Shown piece by piece: positions 27,153 through 42,359 of a DNA stretch of 64,000 bases (the stretch's first letter is position 1; every line of letters starts with the position of its first letter). This DNA is from Nocardioides luteus (GTDB lineage Bacteria > Actinomycetota > Actinomycetes > Propionibacteriales > Nocardioidaceae). The stretch is taken from contig NZ_JADOVJ010000001.1 in assembly GCF_015752315.1 (NCBI RefSeq), forward strand, positions 4,084,501 through 4,148,500, written 5' to 3'. Both the position numbers and the translations under genes were made by a program. The notes under the pieces were generated by a model that was given only the letters and a program-made list of their open reading frames with translations, ran no database searches and was not told the origin of the DNA.

Positions 27153-27818
27153 ATGCCCACCACGGTCCCCGAGGACGAGTCGGGGTCGCTGCTCGCGAGG
27201 GCGCTCGCGGACGTCGCCGAGCCGATCGAGGACGAGGCGGTGACCGCGAAGCTCCTCGACGCCGCCGCCGAGCAGTTCCGCCGGATCGGGATCAGGCGCA
27301 CCACCATGGAGGAGGTCGCGAAGCGGGCCGGGGTCGCCCGGATCACCGTCTACCGCCGCTTCGCCAACAAGGACGCCCTGGTCGAGCAGGTCGTACGTCG
27401 GGAGTTCCGGCGCTACTTCGACCAGTTCGTGCTCGACATCGCCGACGCCGCCGACGCGGCCGAGCGCGTGGAGATCGGCTTCGCCAGCGCGATGCGGGCG
27501 ATCCGCGGCAACCCGCTGATCGGCGGCCTGCTCACCGTCGAGACCGACTCGCTGGTGCACTCGATCGTCGGCGACGGCGGCCGCACCGTGGCCACGATCG
27601 CGCGCTTCGTCGCCGGCCAGCTGCGGCGCGAGCAGCGGGCCGGCAACGTACCCGCCGCGGTCGAGGTCGACCTCGTCGCCGAGCTGATGGTCCGCACCTC
27701 GACCTCGTTCCTGGTCACCCCCAGCGAGGTCGTCGACATCGACGACGAGGCCCAGCTGCGCGCGCTCGCCCGGCTGTTCCTGGTGCCGCTGATCCAGCCC
27801 ACCGGCCGCCTGGAATAA
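27153..27818 (+). CDS. TetR/AcrR family transcriptional regulator
   Basis: A 221-residue regulator. The HTH lies at ~45-75 (MEEVAKRAGVARITVYRRFANKDAL), after a 30-residue acidic leader; the C-terminal ligand domain is helical. It follows the hydrolase by 4 nt, so the hydrolase substrate or product may be its ligand. No TetR-type palindrome is evident at 26160-26224. Confidence 0.88.
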   Translation: MPTTVPEDESGSLLARALADVAEPIEDEAVTAKLLDAAAEQFRRIGIRRTTMEEVAKRAGVARITVYRRFANKDALVEQVVRREFRRYFDQFVLDIADAADAAERVEIGFASAMRAIRGNPLIGGLLTVETDSLVHSIVGDGGRTVATIARFVAGQLRREQRAGNVPAAVEVDLVAELMVRTSTSFLVTPSEVVDIDDEAQLRALARLFLVPLIQPTGRLE

Positions 27819-27851
27819 CCTCCGGTCCCGACCCGGAGATACCGTGAGACC

Positions 27852-28829
27852 ATGCACGACCACGGCTCCCTGCCCGCGCTCGGCTGGACCGAGTTCCTCA
27901 CCACCTGGAGTCTCCAGCCCGGCTGGCTGCTCGCCGTGGTCATCCTCGGCGCGGGCTACCTGACGCTCCGCAACGCCGCCGGAGCGGCGTCGACGGTCAA
28001 GGGCTGGCGGGTGGCGTCGTTCCTGACCGGGCTCGGCCTGATGTACGTCGTGGTCGCCTCGGCCATCAACGGCTATGCGATGGCGCTGGCCTGGATGCAC
28101 ATGGTGCTCCACCTGACGCTGATCATGGTCGTGCCCGCACTCCTGGTGCTCGGGCACCCGCTCACCGTCATCGCCGAGACCGGGCCTCGCGCCGAGCGGG
28201 CGATGCGCTCGCTCCCGGTGACCGTCCTGGTCCACCCGGCCACCGGCACCCTGCTCTACTCGCTGGTCATCATCGGCACCCACCTGTCCGGGTTCATGGA
28301 CTCGATGGCGCAGAGCGTGCCGCTGATGGTCGGCGAGCAGATCGCCTACGTCGTCGCCGGCTTCCTCTTCCTCACCGGCACGATCGGCGAGGAGAAGGTA
28401 CGCCCCGACCTGCCCTACCTGGGCCGGATCTCGCTCCTCGTGGTCGGCATGGTGCCCGACACCATCGTCGGGATCGTGATGCTGCAGACCGAGCGCAACC
28501 TCTACCCGGTCTACTCCGCCGCCCGGCCCGAGTGGGCGATGGACGCGGTGCGCGACGTCCAGACCGCCGGCGGTCTGATGTGGGCCGCGGGCGACGCCGG
28601 GATGATGTTCCTCGCCATCGGCCTGGTCATCGCCGTGGTCTCCTCACCCGAGCGCCGCACCAAGATGACCGGCCGTTTCCTCGACGGCGTACGCAGCGCC
28701 CGGCTCGCCCAGGAGAGCGCCCGGGGCACGACCGAGGGCCCCGCCGAGCCGGGATCCGTGGATCCTGACAGCGACGAGGCCCTCGATGCCTACAACGCGA
28801 TGCTGGCCAGAATGAACCAACAGCACTGA
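27852..28829 (+). CDS. ctaG: CtaG-type cytochrome c oxidase assembly membrane protein
   Basis: A 325-residue polytopic protein of the caa3_CtaG family, with about eight helices and the conserved WMHMVLHLTLIMVVPALLVLG and THLSGFMDSMAQS segments containing the His/Met residues thought to handle copper. A 55-residue cytoplasmic tail is acidic. It probably supports assembly of the CuB centre of the heme-copper oxidase. Confidence 0.88.
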   Translation: MHDHGSLPALGWTEFLTTWSLQPGWLLAVVILGAGYLTLRNAAGAASTVKGWRVASFLTGLGLMYVVVASAINGYAMALAWMHMVLHLTLIMVVPALLVLGHPLTVIAETGPRAERAMRSLPVTVLVHPATGTLLYSLVIIGTHLSGFMDSMAQSVPLMVGEQIAYVVAGFLFLTGTIGEEKVRPDLPYLGRISLLVVGMVPDTIVGIVMLQTERNLYPVYSAARPEWAMDAVRDVQTAGGLMWAAGDAGMMFLAIGLVIAVVSSPERRTKMTGRFLDGVRSARLAQESARGTTEGPAEPGSVDPDSDEALDAYNAMLARMNQQH

Positions 28830-28833
28830 GTTA

Positions 28834-28856
28834 TCTGCGATTGCTTCGCAATTCGC
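28834..28856 (+). repeat. post-stop TGCGATTGCTTCGCAATTCGC hairpin, copy 1
   Basis: This 21-23 bp element starts 4 nt after the ctaG stop and can fold as GCGATTGC/GCAATTCGC with one bulge. Related copies lie just after the stop codons of the genes ending at 49077 and 51730, and within repeat copy A. Here it is also between convergent genes. Confidence 0.6.
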
Positions 28857-28862
28857 TGTGAG

Positions 28863-29933
<1,071 letters not shown>

Positions 29934-29952
29934 GATTCCGTTGTCTCCTTCA

Positions 29953-29970
29953 CCGGCAGGTACGTGCCGG
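29953..29970 (-). promoter_or_regulatory. leader palindrome of the MsiK-like gene
   Basis: CCGGCAGGTACGTGCCGG is an 18-bp near-perfect palindrome that lies directly upstream of the GAAGGAG ribosome-binding site, about 20 nt before the start codon. It could be an operator (LacI-like in appearance) or a translation-blocking hairpin. Confidence 0.45.
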
Positions 29971-29989
29971 ACGATCCGTTGTGAAGTGA

Positions 29990-30011
29990 CCGGGGCCACA
30001 TTTGGCCCCGG
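29990..30011 (-). terminator. hairpin after the sulfatase gene
   Basis: A perfect 9-bp inverted repeat, CCGGGGCCA with its complement and a 4-nt loop, lies 28-49 nt after the sulfatase stop on the minus strand. It probably ends sulfatase transcription before the MsiK-like gene. Confidence 0.6.
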
Positions 30012-30038
30012 CTGGGACACCATAGCCCAGATTCGGAA

Positions 30039-31775
30039 TCAGCGGGTCAAAGCCCGGCATACAGCCGGGGCACAGCCCTCGTAGGCATCGAGCCGGCGCA
30101 TCAGGTCGCGGGCGTACGGCTTGGCGTGGTCCTCGGCGAAGACGTTGCGGTCCTCCCACGGCCGGTCATAGCGGTAGAGCTCGTAGGCGTAGTCGGTGCC
30201 CTTCCAGGACTTGTCCAGGTCGAACCGGACCAGCAGCCCCCGCGAACCACGCACCGCGATGTAGGACGGGATGATGTCGATGGTGCCGCCCGAGCCGTCG
30301 TCGAGGTCGACCTCGCCGGGGTGGGACTTGGCGTAGGTGTGCTCGAAGAAGGCGTATCGCCCACCCGGCAGCCGCGGCCGGCTCAGGGTCTCGGCGAACG
30401 AGGTGCCGGAGACGTACGCCGGGGTCGGGGCGCCCGCGATGTCCAGGAAGGTCGGCGCCAGGTCGATGTTGTTGACGAACTGGCTGCGCTTGCCGGGCAC
30501 CACGTCGGGGCCGACGACCACCAGCGGGACCCGGGTATCGGAGTCGTAGGGAGCGCCCTTGCCGCCGTTGAGCTGGTGCTGGCCGAGGTGGAAGCCGTTG
30601 TCCGAGGTCAGCACGATGTAGGTGTCGTCGCCGGCGGCCTTACGGACCTGGGTGATCATCCGGTCGATCGACTGCACCATGCGGGCGCGGTCACGGTACT
30701 GGCTCAGCGCCGTCTCGTCGCTCAGCGAGACCTTGTTGGTGCGCCAGGCAGGAGCCTGCGACGTACGTCCGGCGCGGCCGAGGTAGGTGGGCGCGTTGTC
30801 CCAGCGGTCGTCGCCGTAGCCGACGAGGTCCTTCAGCGTGAGATCGGCACATGCGACCCGGCCGCAGTTGCCGCCCGCGGGGTCGCCGGCGGGCGCCTGG
30901 TCGGCGAACGCGGGCGGGAACCAGGTGTCCAGGCCCGGGTAGTGGTGGCCGAGCCGGGAGTGCGGCCCGTAGGCGGCGATCTCGAGGAAGTAGGGGTTCT
31001 CGTCGTCGCGGTGCTTCTCGATGAAGTCGAGGGCGTAGTCACGCGTGACGCTGGAGGCGTACGCAGCGTCCTTCTGCTGCACGGTGGCGTTCCGCGCGGG
31101 CTGCGGGTGGTTGCGCAGCTGCACCGCGCCGTTCCCGTCGAGGAACGTGCTCTGGTAGCCCCAGCCACCGTAGGCGCCGCCGAGGAGCGCGTTCCAGGAG
31201 TCCCAGCCGGGCACCTTGGGCGGCGGGACCCGCTTGCCGTCGGAGCCGAGGGTGGCCTCGTAGGCGTTGATGTACTTCCCCACGAACCCGGTCGTGTAGC
31301 CGGCCTCCTGCAGCCCGATGCTGAACTGCTTCTCGACGTTGCCGTAGCGCTGGAACGCCGACCAGCCTCCGACCGGGTGCTCCGGGTCGTTCTGGGTGTT
31401 GGTGAGCACCTTGGTGTGGTGCGGCGTCTGCCCGGTCAGCAGCGCGGCCCGCGAGGGGCAGCACAGCGAGTCGATGACGAAGGAGTTCTGGTAGGTCGCT
31501 CCCTCGGCGGCCATCCGGGTCGCCTCCGGCATCGTGCGGAGCAGCTCCAGGGAGAAGTCGTCCATCAGGATGAGGACCATGTTGGGGCGCTGGTCGGTCG
31601 TGGCGGCCAGCTCTGCCGCGGGCTTCTCGACGGGGTGCTCGACGGGCGCGGCCGACGGGTCGGCAGCGGCGGAGCCGGCGGCGAGCGTCTTCGGGCCGAT
31701 GACCAGGAGTCCGGCGATCAGGGCCACGACGGCCACGAGTGCGGCGCCCAGCAGTGCGCTCCACTTCGGCTTCAT
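30039..31775 (-). CDS. exported type I sulfatase
   Basis: A 578-residue arylsulfatase/GlcNAc-6-sulfatase-type enzyme with an N-terminal signal-anchor (~8-34). The sulfatase signature CCPSRAALLTGQ (~107) contains the Cys converted to formylglycine. NMVLILMDDFS supplies metal-binding Asp, VLTSDNGFHLGQH provides the late metal site, and there is a GKYINAYE loop. It needs a formylglycine-generating enzyme, not seen here. It should release sulfate from extracellular sulfated sugars or esters. Confidence 0.93.
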   Translation of the reverse strand: MKPKWSALLGAALVAVVALIAGLLVIGPKTLAAGSAAADPSAAPVEHPVEKPAAELAATTDQRPNMVLILMDDFSLELLRTMPEATRMAAEGATYQNSFVIDSLCCPSRAALLTGQTPHHTKVLTNTQNDPEHPVGGWSAFQRYGNVEKQFSIGLQEAGYTTGFVGKYINAYEATLGSDGKRVPPPKVPGWDSWNALLGGAYGGWGYQSTFLDGNGAVQLRNHPQPARNATVQQKDAAYASSVTRDYALDFIEKHRDDENPYFLEIAAYGPHSRLGHHYPGLDTWFPPAFADQAPAGDPAGGNCGRVACADLTLKDLVGYGDDRWDNAPTYLGRAGRTSQAPAWRTNKVSLSDETALSQYRDRARMVQSIDRMITQVRKAAGDDTYIVLTSDNGFHLGQHQLNGGKGAPYDSDTRVPLVVVGPDVVPGKRSQFVNNIDLAPTFLDIAGAPTPAYVSGTSFAETLSRPRLPGGRYAFFEHTYAKSHPGEVDLDDGSGGTIDIIPSYIAVRGSRGLLVRFDLDKSWKGTDYAYELYRYDRPWEDRNVFAEDHAKPYARDLMRRLDAYEGCAPAVCRALTR

Positions 31776-31820
31776 CCCGAGACTCCTTTGTCTATTATGT
31801 AACTACACAATAACTTGTTC
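31776..31820 (-). promoter_or_regulatory. AT-rich promoter/operator of the sulfatase gene
   Basis: A strikingly AT-rich patch holds a palindrome at 31793-31812: TATTATGTA-AC-TACACAATA, with 8 of 9 arm positions matching. It includes the perfect inner TGTA-N2-TACA. It lies right upstream of AAAGGAG (31783-31789 on the minus strand) and covers likely -10 sequences such as CATAAT/TAATAG. GntR-like repressors bind sites of this kind; which one is unknown. Confidence 0.55.
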
Positions 31821-31894
31821 AGGCGAGGTTAGTGCCTGATTTCCAGGCACGACAAAATCGGTCCGCGGAGCGGACCATCCCCGAGGTGTGCTGC

Positions 31895-32590
31895 TCAGTG
31901 CATCCCGTGTGGCGGGAGCTCGTGCGGCGGCGGCAGCCGCAGCTGCTTGGAGCCCTTGGACTCCTTCAGCGGCTTACGGATGACGGTGACGCCACCCATG
32001 AGCGCCAGCCCCTTCACCCGCAGCACCGGACCGCCGGTCGGCTCGATGCCGCGCGGACCGACGTAGCCGCCCATGATCCCGACGCCCTGCATCACGACCT
32101 GGACGTCGGGGCCGACGGTGATGTTGACCCCGCCCATGATCGCGTTGGCGTAGATCACGGTCTCCTGCGCAGAGAACTGCGCCTGGCGCATGTCGAGGTC
32201 GGCGCCGCCCATCAGCGCGATCACGTTGCCGGTCGCCGGGACCGTCCAGACCCCGCGCCGGTCGACGCCGCTCATGATCGCGACGTAGAGCTGGCTCTCG
32301 ATCGGGTTGTCGGCGAAGACCGCCGGACTGCTTCCGGTCGCAGGCTTCGTCACCGGCACCGGCGGAGCGGGGGTGCCCGCGGCCGGCAGGTCGACGGTGA
32401 TCGGGATCAGGTCGGCGTACGTCTTGGCCTTGAAGGTCGCCTCGAGGCGGTCGTCGAGCTCGTCGATCTCCAGGCGTCCCTCACCCGCGGCCTCGCGCAG
32501 GATGTCGGCCACCTTGTGGCGGTCGGCATCGCTGATCCGGAGATTCGGATCAGGATTCTGGCCGCGAAATGGCTCGGGGGTCGTTCCCAT
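31895..32590 (-). CDS. DUF1707 domain protein (downstream paralogue)
   Basis: A 231-residue protein. Residues ~14-65 are a DUF1707 domain with LRISDADRHKVADILREAA...GRLEIDELDDRLEATFKAKTYADL. A Pro/Ala linker and a C-terminal beta-helical LiaF-like domain follow, rich in GGVNITVGPDVQVVMQGVGIMGG-type turns. Such proteins are linked to cell-envelope stress or localisation, without proven function. Start ATG 32590 has TACCAT 7 nt upstream (32598-32603) and no ribosome-binding site. It is paralogous to the upstream gene. Confidence 0.85.
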   Translation of the reverse strand: MGTTPEPFRGQNPDPNLRISDADRHKVADILREAAGEGRLEIDELDDRLEATFKAKTYADLIPITVDLPAAGTPAPPVPVTKPATGSSPAVFADNPIESQLYVAIMSGVDRRGVWTVPATGNVIALMGGADLDMRQAQFSAQETVIYANAIMGGVNITVGPDVQVVMQGVGIMGGYVGPRGIEPTGGPVLRVKGLALMGGVTVIRKPLKESKGSKQLRLPPPHELPPHGMH

Positions 32591-32659
32591 GGGGCGAATG
32601 GTAGTGGGGGCATCGAGCCTGTGCCTCAACAATCCCCCTACCCCATTTCCATAAGCCAG

Positions 32660-33328
32660 TCACTCCAGGCCGAGATGCTGCTTCAGGGTGCGTTTCGGGC
32701 CGCGCGGACCCCGGCGCTTCACGGTCACATCGCCCAGCACCGCGATGCCCCGCACCCGCACCACCGGCGAGTCCGCGGAGAGCACCTCGGGCACCTTCGC
32801 GGAGGGCTCCTTGAAGTCGCCGAGCACGCCGTTGCCCTCCACGATCACGTGCACGTGGGGCGGCACGGTGACCTTCACGCTGCCCAGCACCGAGGTGGCG
32901 TTGATGACCACCTCGCGCGCGGCGTAGTGCGCCTCGCGCAGGTCGATGTTGGCGTCGCCCAGCACCGCGTTGACCGAGAGGTGCTGCGGGACCATCCACA
33001 CGCCCTTGCGCTCGACGTTGCTCAGGAACGCGCTGGCGCTGTCGGACGCCTCACCCTGGCCGTAGACGACGGGCACCGCCGATGCGGTGGGCACGGCGGG
33101 TGCCGCCGGCATCTGCCCCGCGACCGGGAGGTCCTGCGTGATCGGCTCCAGGTCGGCGTACGTCTTGGCCTTGTAGGTCTCCTCGAGCCGCTCCTCGAGC
33201 TCGTCGATGTCGAGACGGCCCTCCCCCGCTGCCTCGCGCAGGATGTCGGCCACCGCGTGACGGTCGGCGTCGCTGACCCGGAGGTCGGCGCGGCGGGGCT
33301 GGCCGGGGTGCGGTTCGGGGAGTCCCAT
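32660..33328 (-). CDS. DUF1707 domain protein (upstream paralogue)
   Basis: A 222-residue protein with the same layout as the next gene: DUF1707 (LRVSDADRHAVADILREAA, then LDIDELEERLEETYKAKTYADL), a linker, and a LiaF-like beta domain (SVNAVLGDANIDLREAHYAAREVVINATSVLG region). The C-terminal part has diverged more than the first 70 residues. TAGCAT lies 8 nt before the ATG. The two genes are 69 bp apart, each with its own predicted -10, so they may be separately transcribed. Confidence 0.85.
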   Translation of the reverse strand: MGLPEPHPGQPRRADLRVSDADRHAVADILREAAGEGRLDIDELEERLEETYKAKTYADLEPITQDLPVAGQMPAAPAVPTASAVPVVYGQGEASDSASAFLSNVERKGVWMVPQHLSVNAVLGDANIDLREAHYAAREVVINATSVLGSVKVTVPPHVHVIVEGNGVLGDFKEPSAKVPEVLSADSPVVRVRGIAVLGDVTVKRRGPRGPKRTLKQHLGLE

Positions 33329-33416
33329 GAGTGTTGATGCTATCGGCGCACGCCGGATCCGTCTCTCAGGTTGATCCCTGATCCTTTACCCGCGCGCCGC
33401 ACTCACCAGATGGTGC

Positions 33417-33440
33417 GTACCCCAGTAAATAGTGGGTACT
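33417..33440. promoter_or_regulatory. GTACCC/GGGTAC inverted repeat
   Basis: GTACCC (33417-33422) and GGGTAC (33434-33439) flank an AT-rich 11-bp centre, about 28 bp before the dehydrogenase gene. Paired GTAC half-sites resemble HxlR-type operators, but no HxlR gene is in view. Confidence 0.35.
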
Positions 33441-33466
33441 CCCGCGTCGCGACGACCTCCTCCAGC

Positions 33467-34369
33467 ATGGAGGGCGTGTCAGAAACCACTCGAAACTCCA
33501 CCCACGCGACCGACGTGACCGTCCTCGGCCTCGGCGCGATGGGCAGCGCCCTGGCGTCCGCGCTGCTCGACTCCGGCCGTTCCGTGACCGTCTGGAACCG
33601 CACCCCCGGCCGTGCCGCGGACCTGGTGGACCGAGGCGCTTCAGCTGCGGGCTCGGTCCGCGAGGCGGTGCAGGCCAGTCCCGTCGTCATCGCCTGCCTG
33701 CTCAAGCACGCCTCGGTCGAGGAGACCCTCAGCGGCCCGGTCGCCGACGAGCTCCGGGGCCGCACCCTGGTCAACGTCACGACCACGTCGCCGAACGAAG
33801 CCCGTGCGCTCGCCGCTTGGGCGGCCGAGCGCGGTGTCGACTACCTCGACGGCGCCATCATGGCCGTGCCCGCGATGATCGGGTCCCGCGCGGGTCAGAT
33901 CTTCTACAGCGGGTCACGGGCGGCGTACGACGCCCTCCTGCCGACGCTCGACGTCTGGGCCACCAGCGAGTTCCACGGCGAGGACGCCGGCCGGGCGTCG
34001 CTGGTGGACCTGGCGATGCTGTCGGGGATGTACCAGATGTTCACGGGGTTCTTCCACGGCGCAGCGATGGTCTCGTCCATGGGGATGAGCGCGGCCGACT
34101 TCGCTGCTCGGCAGGCGCCCTTCCTGGCCGCGATGACCGAGGGTCTCGACGGCTACGCGAAGGTCATCGACGGTGGCGACTACACCGTCGCGGGCCAGCA
34201 GAGCCTGGAGTTCTCCGACCTCTCGCACATCGTCCGGGCCAGCGAGGAGGAGGGGGTCGACCCCTCCCCCATCGCTGCCGTCCAGGCACTGATCAGCGGA
34301 CAGATCGCCGCAGGGCACGGCTCGGAGGCACTCGCGAGGGTCTACGAGAGCCTGCGGTCGGGCTCGTAG
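33467..34369 (+). CDS. NAD(P)-dependent dehydrogenase, imine-reductase/3-HIBADH-like
   Basis: A 300-residue beta-hydroxyacid-dehydrogenase-superfamily protein. The Rossmann motif GLGAMGSALASALLDSG is at ~16-32, with TVWNRTPGRAADLV giving NADP preference. The C-terminal helical domain has DLAMLSGMYQMFTGFFHGAAM, typical of the imine reductase (IRED) clade rather than of 3-hydroxyisobutyrate dehydrogenase, whose catalytic Lys is absent. It may reduce a cyclic imine. Start ATG 33467 or GTG 33476 is uncertain. Confidence 0.85.
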   Translation: MEGVSETTRNSTHATDVTVLGLGAMGSALASALLDSGRSVTVWNRTPGRAADLVDRGASAAGSVREAVQASPVVIACLLKHASVEETLSGPVADELRGRTLVNVTTTSPNEARALAAWAAERGVDYLDGAIMAVPAMIGSRAGQIFYSGSRAAYDALLPTLDVWATSEFHGEDAGRASLVDLAMLSGMYQMFTGFFHGAAMVSSMGMSAADFAARQAPFLAAMTEGLDGYAKVIDGGDYTVAGQQSLEFSDLSHIVRASEEEGVDPSPIAAVQALISGQIAAGHGSEALARVYESLRSGS

Positions 34370-34377
34370 CCGATCGC

Positions 34378-39465
<5,088 letters not shown>

Positions 39466-39466
<1 letters not shown>

Positions 39467-40077
39467 CAGCCGACCGCTTCCACGAGCTCCTTCGCGGCTT
39501 GGAGTGGATCGGGTTGTCGCCAGAGCCCGCCGATCACGGCGACCCCATGGGCGCCGGCGGCGCGCACCGGCCCGGCAGACTCGGCCGAGATGCCGCCGAT
39601 CGCGATCAGCGGCAGCACGCCGGCCGCATCGGTGACGGCAGCGACCCCCAGCGGGTCGGGAAGCCCGGCCTTGGACGTGGTCGCGAAGACCGGCCCGAAC
39701 CCGGCGTAGTCCGCGCCCGCGTCGGCAGCCGCCTCGACGGCGGCACGGTCGCGGCAGGTCGCGCCGATGATCAGCCCCGGGGAGACCGCGTCGGCGATCC
39801 GCCGGGCCTCGGCCAACGGCAGGTCGGACGCACCGAGATGGACGCCGTCCGCACCGGCGGCGAGCGCGACGTCGAGCCGGTCGTCGACGACCACACAGGC
39901 CTCGTACGTCCCGACCCGCTCGATCACGGTTGCCGTCAGCGCGAGCAGCTCACGGGTCGTCGCGGTCTTGTCGCGCACCTGGAAGCCGGTGACACCGACC
40001 TCCGCGAAGGCGGGCAGCAGCGCGAGATCATCGCGCGAGGAGACCAAACAGAAAATATGTGGAAGAAGCACAACCAA
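39466..40077 (-). CDS. thiE: thiamine-phosphate synthase
   Basis: A 203-residue ThiE coupling HMP-PP and thiazole phosphate. It has FQVRDKTATTRELL, VVVDDRLDVALAAGADGVHLGASDLP, GATCRD, YAGFGPVFATTSK and the PLIAIGGISAES phosphate loop. It is the first gene after the riboswitch. TTG 40077 is the better start because AAGGA lies 5 nt before it; GTG 40071 is the alternative. Confidence 0.9.
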
Positions 40078-40080
40078 TCA

Positions 40081-40168
40081 CTTCCTTCGCCGGCATGATC
40101 CGGATCAGGTGTAACGGTCGGAGCGGCTCCAGCTCCCTCTCAGCCCGCTGCCGCGGACTCCCGTGTGG
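40081..40168 (-). ncRNA. TPP riboswitch
   Basis: On the minus strand the leader has both invariant blocks of the thi-box: CTGAGAGGGA (about 40136-40145) and ACCTGATCCGGATCATGCC followed by GGCGAAGGAAG, ending next to the thiE start. The GGGAGTCCGCGG strand at the 5' end would pair into the P2/P3 side. Because AAGGA is the last part of the aptamer and also the thiE ribosome-binding site, TPP binding likely blocks translation initiation and lowers the whole seven-gene operon. Confidence 0.95.
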
Positions 40169-40250
40169 ACGTCTCCGACCATAGCGCGGATGTCTCGCGC
40201 GTGCAGCCTGATCTCAGACGGAGGCGCCCGGCGGCGTACGATTCGCTTCC

Positions 40251-41939
40251 GTGGCTGACGTTGAGTTCCGGTACTCCGACCTCCTCCCGACCGGCAAGGA
40301 CGACACTCCTTACCGGCTGATCACCAGCGAGGGGGTGGAAGAGATCGAGGTCGACGGGCGCAAGTTCCTCAAGGTCGACCCCGAGGCGATCCGCCGGCTG
40401 ACCGCCGAGGCGATGAAGGACATCAACCAGTACCTCCGCCCTGCCCACCTCAAGCAGCTCCGCAAGATCATCGACGACCCCGAGGCCTCCGGCAACGACC
40501 GCTTCGTCGCGCTCGACCTGCTCAAGAACGTCAACATCTCGGCCGGCGGGATCCTGCCGATGTGCCAGGACACCGGCACCGCGATCGTGATGGGCAAGAA
40601 GTCCGAGGGCGTGCTGACCGGCTCCGACGACGCCGAGACCGTCAGCCGCGGTGTCTTCGACGCCTACACCAAGCTCAACCTGCGCTACTCGCAGCTGGCC
40701 CCGCTGACGACGTACGAGGAGAAGAACACCGGCTCCAACCTGCCCGCACAGGTCGAGATCTACTCGACCACCGAGGGCGAGAACGGCCCGGAGTACAAGT
40801 TCCTCTTCATGGCCAAGGGCGGCGGCAGCGCCAACAAGTCGTTCCTGTTCCAGGAGACCAAGGCGATCCTCAACCCGGACAAGATCCTCACCTTCCTCGA
40901 CGAGAAGATCCGGTCGCTGGGCACGGCCGCCTGCCCGCCGTACCACCTCGCCGTCGTCATCGGCGGGACGTCCGCGGAGTTCGCCCTCAAGACGGCCAAG
41001 TACGCCTCGGCCCACTACCTCGACAACCTCCCGACCGAGGGCTCGATGAGCGCCCACGGCTTCCGCGACACCGAGCTCGAGGAGAAGGTCTTCGAGCTGA
41101 CCCAGTCCTTCGGGATCGGGGCCCAGTTCGGCGGCAAGTACTTCTGCCATGACGTACGCGTCGTCCGGCTCCCCCGCCACGGCGCCTCCTGCCCCGTGGC
41201 GATCGCGGTCTCCTGCTCCGCCGACCGCCAGGCGCTGGGCAAGATCACCCGCGACGGCGTCTTCCTCGAGCAGCTCGAGACGGACCCGGCGCAGTACATG
41301 CCGGACGCCGGGATGGCCGAGGAGATCTCGGCCGGCGAGGTGGTCGACATCGACCTCAACCAGCCGATGTCCGAGATCCTCGCGACGCTCTCCCAGCACC
41401 CGGTCAAGACCCGGCTCTCCCTGTCCGGCCCGATGGTGGTGGCCCGCGACATCGCGCACGCGAAGATCAAGGAGCGCCTCGACGCGGGCGAGGAGATGCC
41501 GGAGTACATGAAGAACCACCCGGTCTACTACGCCGGCCCGGCCAAGACGCCCGAGGGCATGGCGTCGGGCTCCTTCGGACCGACGACCGCCGGCCGGATG
41601 GACTCCTACGTCGAGCAGTTCCAGGCCGCCGGCGGCTCCATGGTCATGCTCGCCAAGGGCAACCGCTCCAAGATCGTCGCCGAGGCCTGCGGCACCTACG
41701 GCGGCTTCTACCTCGGCTCCATCGGCGGCCCGGCCGCGCGGCTCGCCCAGGACTGCATCAAGTCGGTCGAGGTGCTCGAGTACCCCGAGCTCGGCATGGA
41801 GGCGGTCTGGAAGATCGAGGTCGAGAACTTCCCCGCCTTCATCGTCGTCGACGGCGAGGGCAACGACTTCTTCACCGACCCCTCCGGCACCACCACCGTC
41901 CCCCTCACCGGGATCAGGGTGCGGTCGAAGGAGCGCTGA
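40251..41939 (+). CDS. class I fumarate hydratase (iron-sulfur)
   Basis: A 562-residue fused-domain class I fumarase (FumA/FumB type). The alpha domain holds [12 protein letters not shown] and [39 protein letters not shown] lies at its end. The beta domain starts near residue 375 and includes [31 protein letters not shown]. Cysteines at these sites should hold the oxygen-sensitive [4Fe-4S] cluster. Start GTG 40251 follows TACGAT by 8 nt without a ribosome-binding site. A class II FumC is also encoded at 47469. Confidence 0.95.
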   Translation: MADVEFRYSDLLPTGKDDTPYRLITSEGVEEIEVDGRKFLKVDPEAIRRLTAEAMKDINQYLRPAHLKQLRKIIDDPEASGNDRFVALDLLKNVNISAGGILPMCQDTGTAIVMGKKSEGVLTGSDDAETVSRGVFDAYTKLNLRYSQLAPLTTYEEKNTGSNLPAQVEIYSTTEGENGPEYKFLFMAKGGGSANKSFLFQETKAILNPDKILTFLDEKIRSLGTAACPPYHLAVVIGGTSAEFALKTAKYASAHYLDNLPTEGSMSAHGFRDTELEEKVFELTQSFGIGAQFGGKYFCHDVRVVRLPRHGASCPVAIAVSCSADRQALGKITRDGVFLEQLETDPAQYMPDAGMAEEISAGEVVDIDLNQPMSEILATLSQHPVKTRLSLSGPMVVARDIAHAKIKERLDAGEEMPEYMKNHPVYYAGPAKTPEGMASGSFGPTTAGRMDSYVEQFQAAGGSMVMLAKGNRSKIVAEACGTYGGFYLGSIGGPAARLAQDCIKSVEVLEYPELGMEAVWKIEVENFPAFIVVDGEGNDFFTDPSGTTTVPLTGIRVRSKER

Positions 41940-42027
41940 GCGGACGCCCGCCGACGCTGGGCCTCGGCGAGGCGGGACGACCGGATAGGTTGATGGGCGC
42001 CGATCCCCGACGACGAGGAGACCCCCC

Positions 42028-42327
42028 ATGCAGTGCCCCATCGACGGCGTCACCCTGGTGATGAGCGAGCGCCAAGGCATCGAGATCGACTACTGCCCGC
42101 AGTGCCGTGGCGTGTGGCTCGACCGCGGCGAGATCGACAAGATCATCGAGCGGTCCGTCGGCGCCCCGCAACTCGGCAGCTACCAGCAGCAGCCCCGCCA
42201 GGAGCAGCGCGACGAGCGACGCTACGAGAAGCGGGATTACGAGCGGCGCGACTACGACGACGACCACCGCTACGACAAGCGCCGCAGCCACCACCGCGAG
42301 TCCTGGTTGGGTGACCTCTTCGGCTGA
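42028..42327 (+). CDS. TFIIB-type zinc ribbon protein
   Basis: A 99-residue protein with a zf-TFIIB-like ribbon at residues 3-27 (CPIDGVTL...CPQCRGVWLDRGEIDKI, four Cys) and a very charged tail rich in Arg, Tyr, Asp and Gln with repeated YEKRDYERRDYDDD-like blocks, likely disordered. Proteins of this type are common and uncharacterised. GAGGAG precedes the ATG. Confidence 0.85.
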   Translation: MQCPIDGVTLVMSERQGIEIDYCPQCRGVWLDRGEIDKIIERSVGAPQLGSYQQQPRQEQRDERRYEKRDYERRDYDDDHRYDKRRSHHRESWLGDLFG

Positions 42328-42359
42328 GCCTGACCCAGCCCGGCCCGCCCGCAGAATCG

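Noticed and set aside
40140-42080. Long minus-strand frame (646 codons) opposite the class I fumarase
   Set aside because: Low-complexity Asp/Val/Gly/Leu composition and the fumarase on the other strand explain it; it would also run across the TPP riboswitch.
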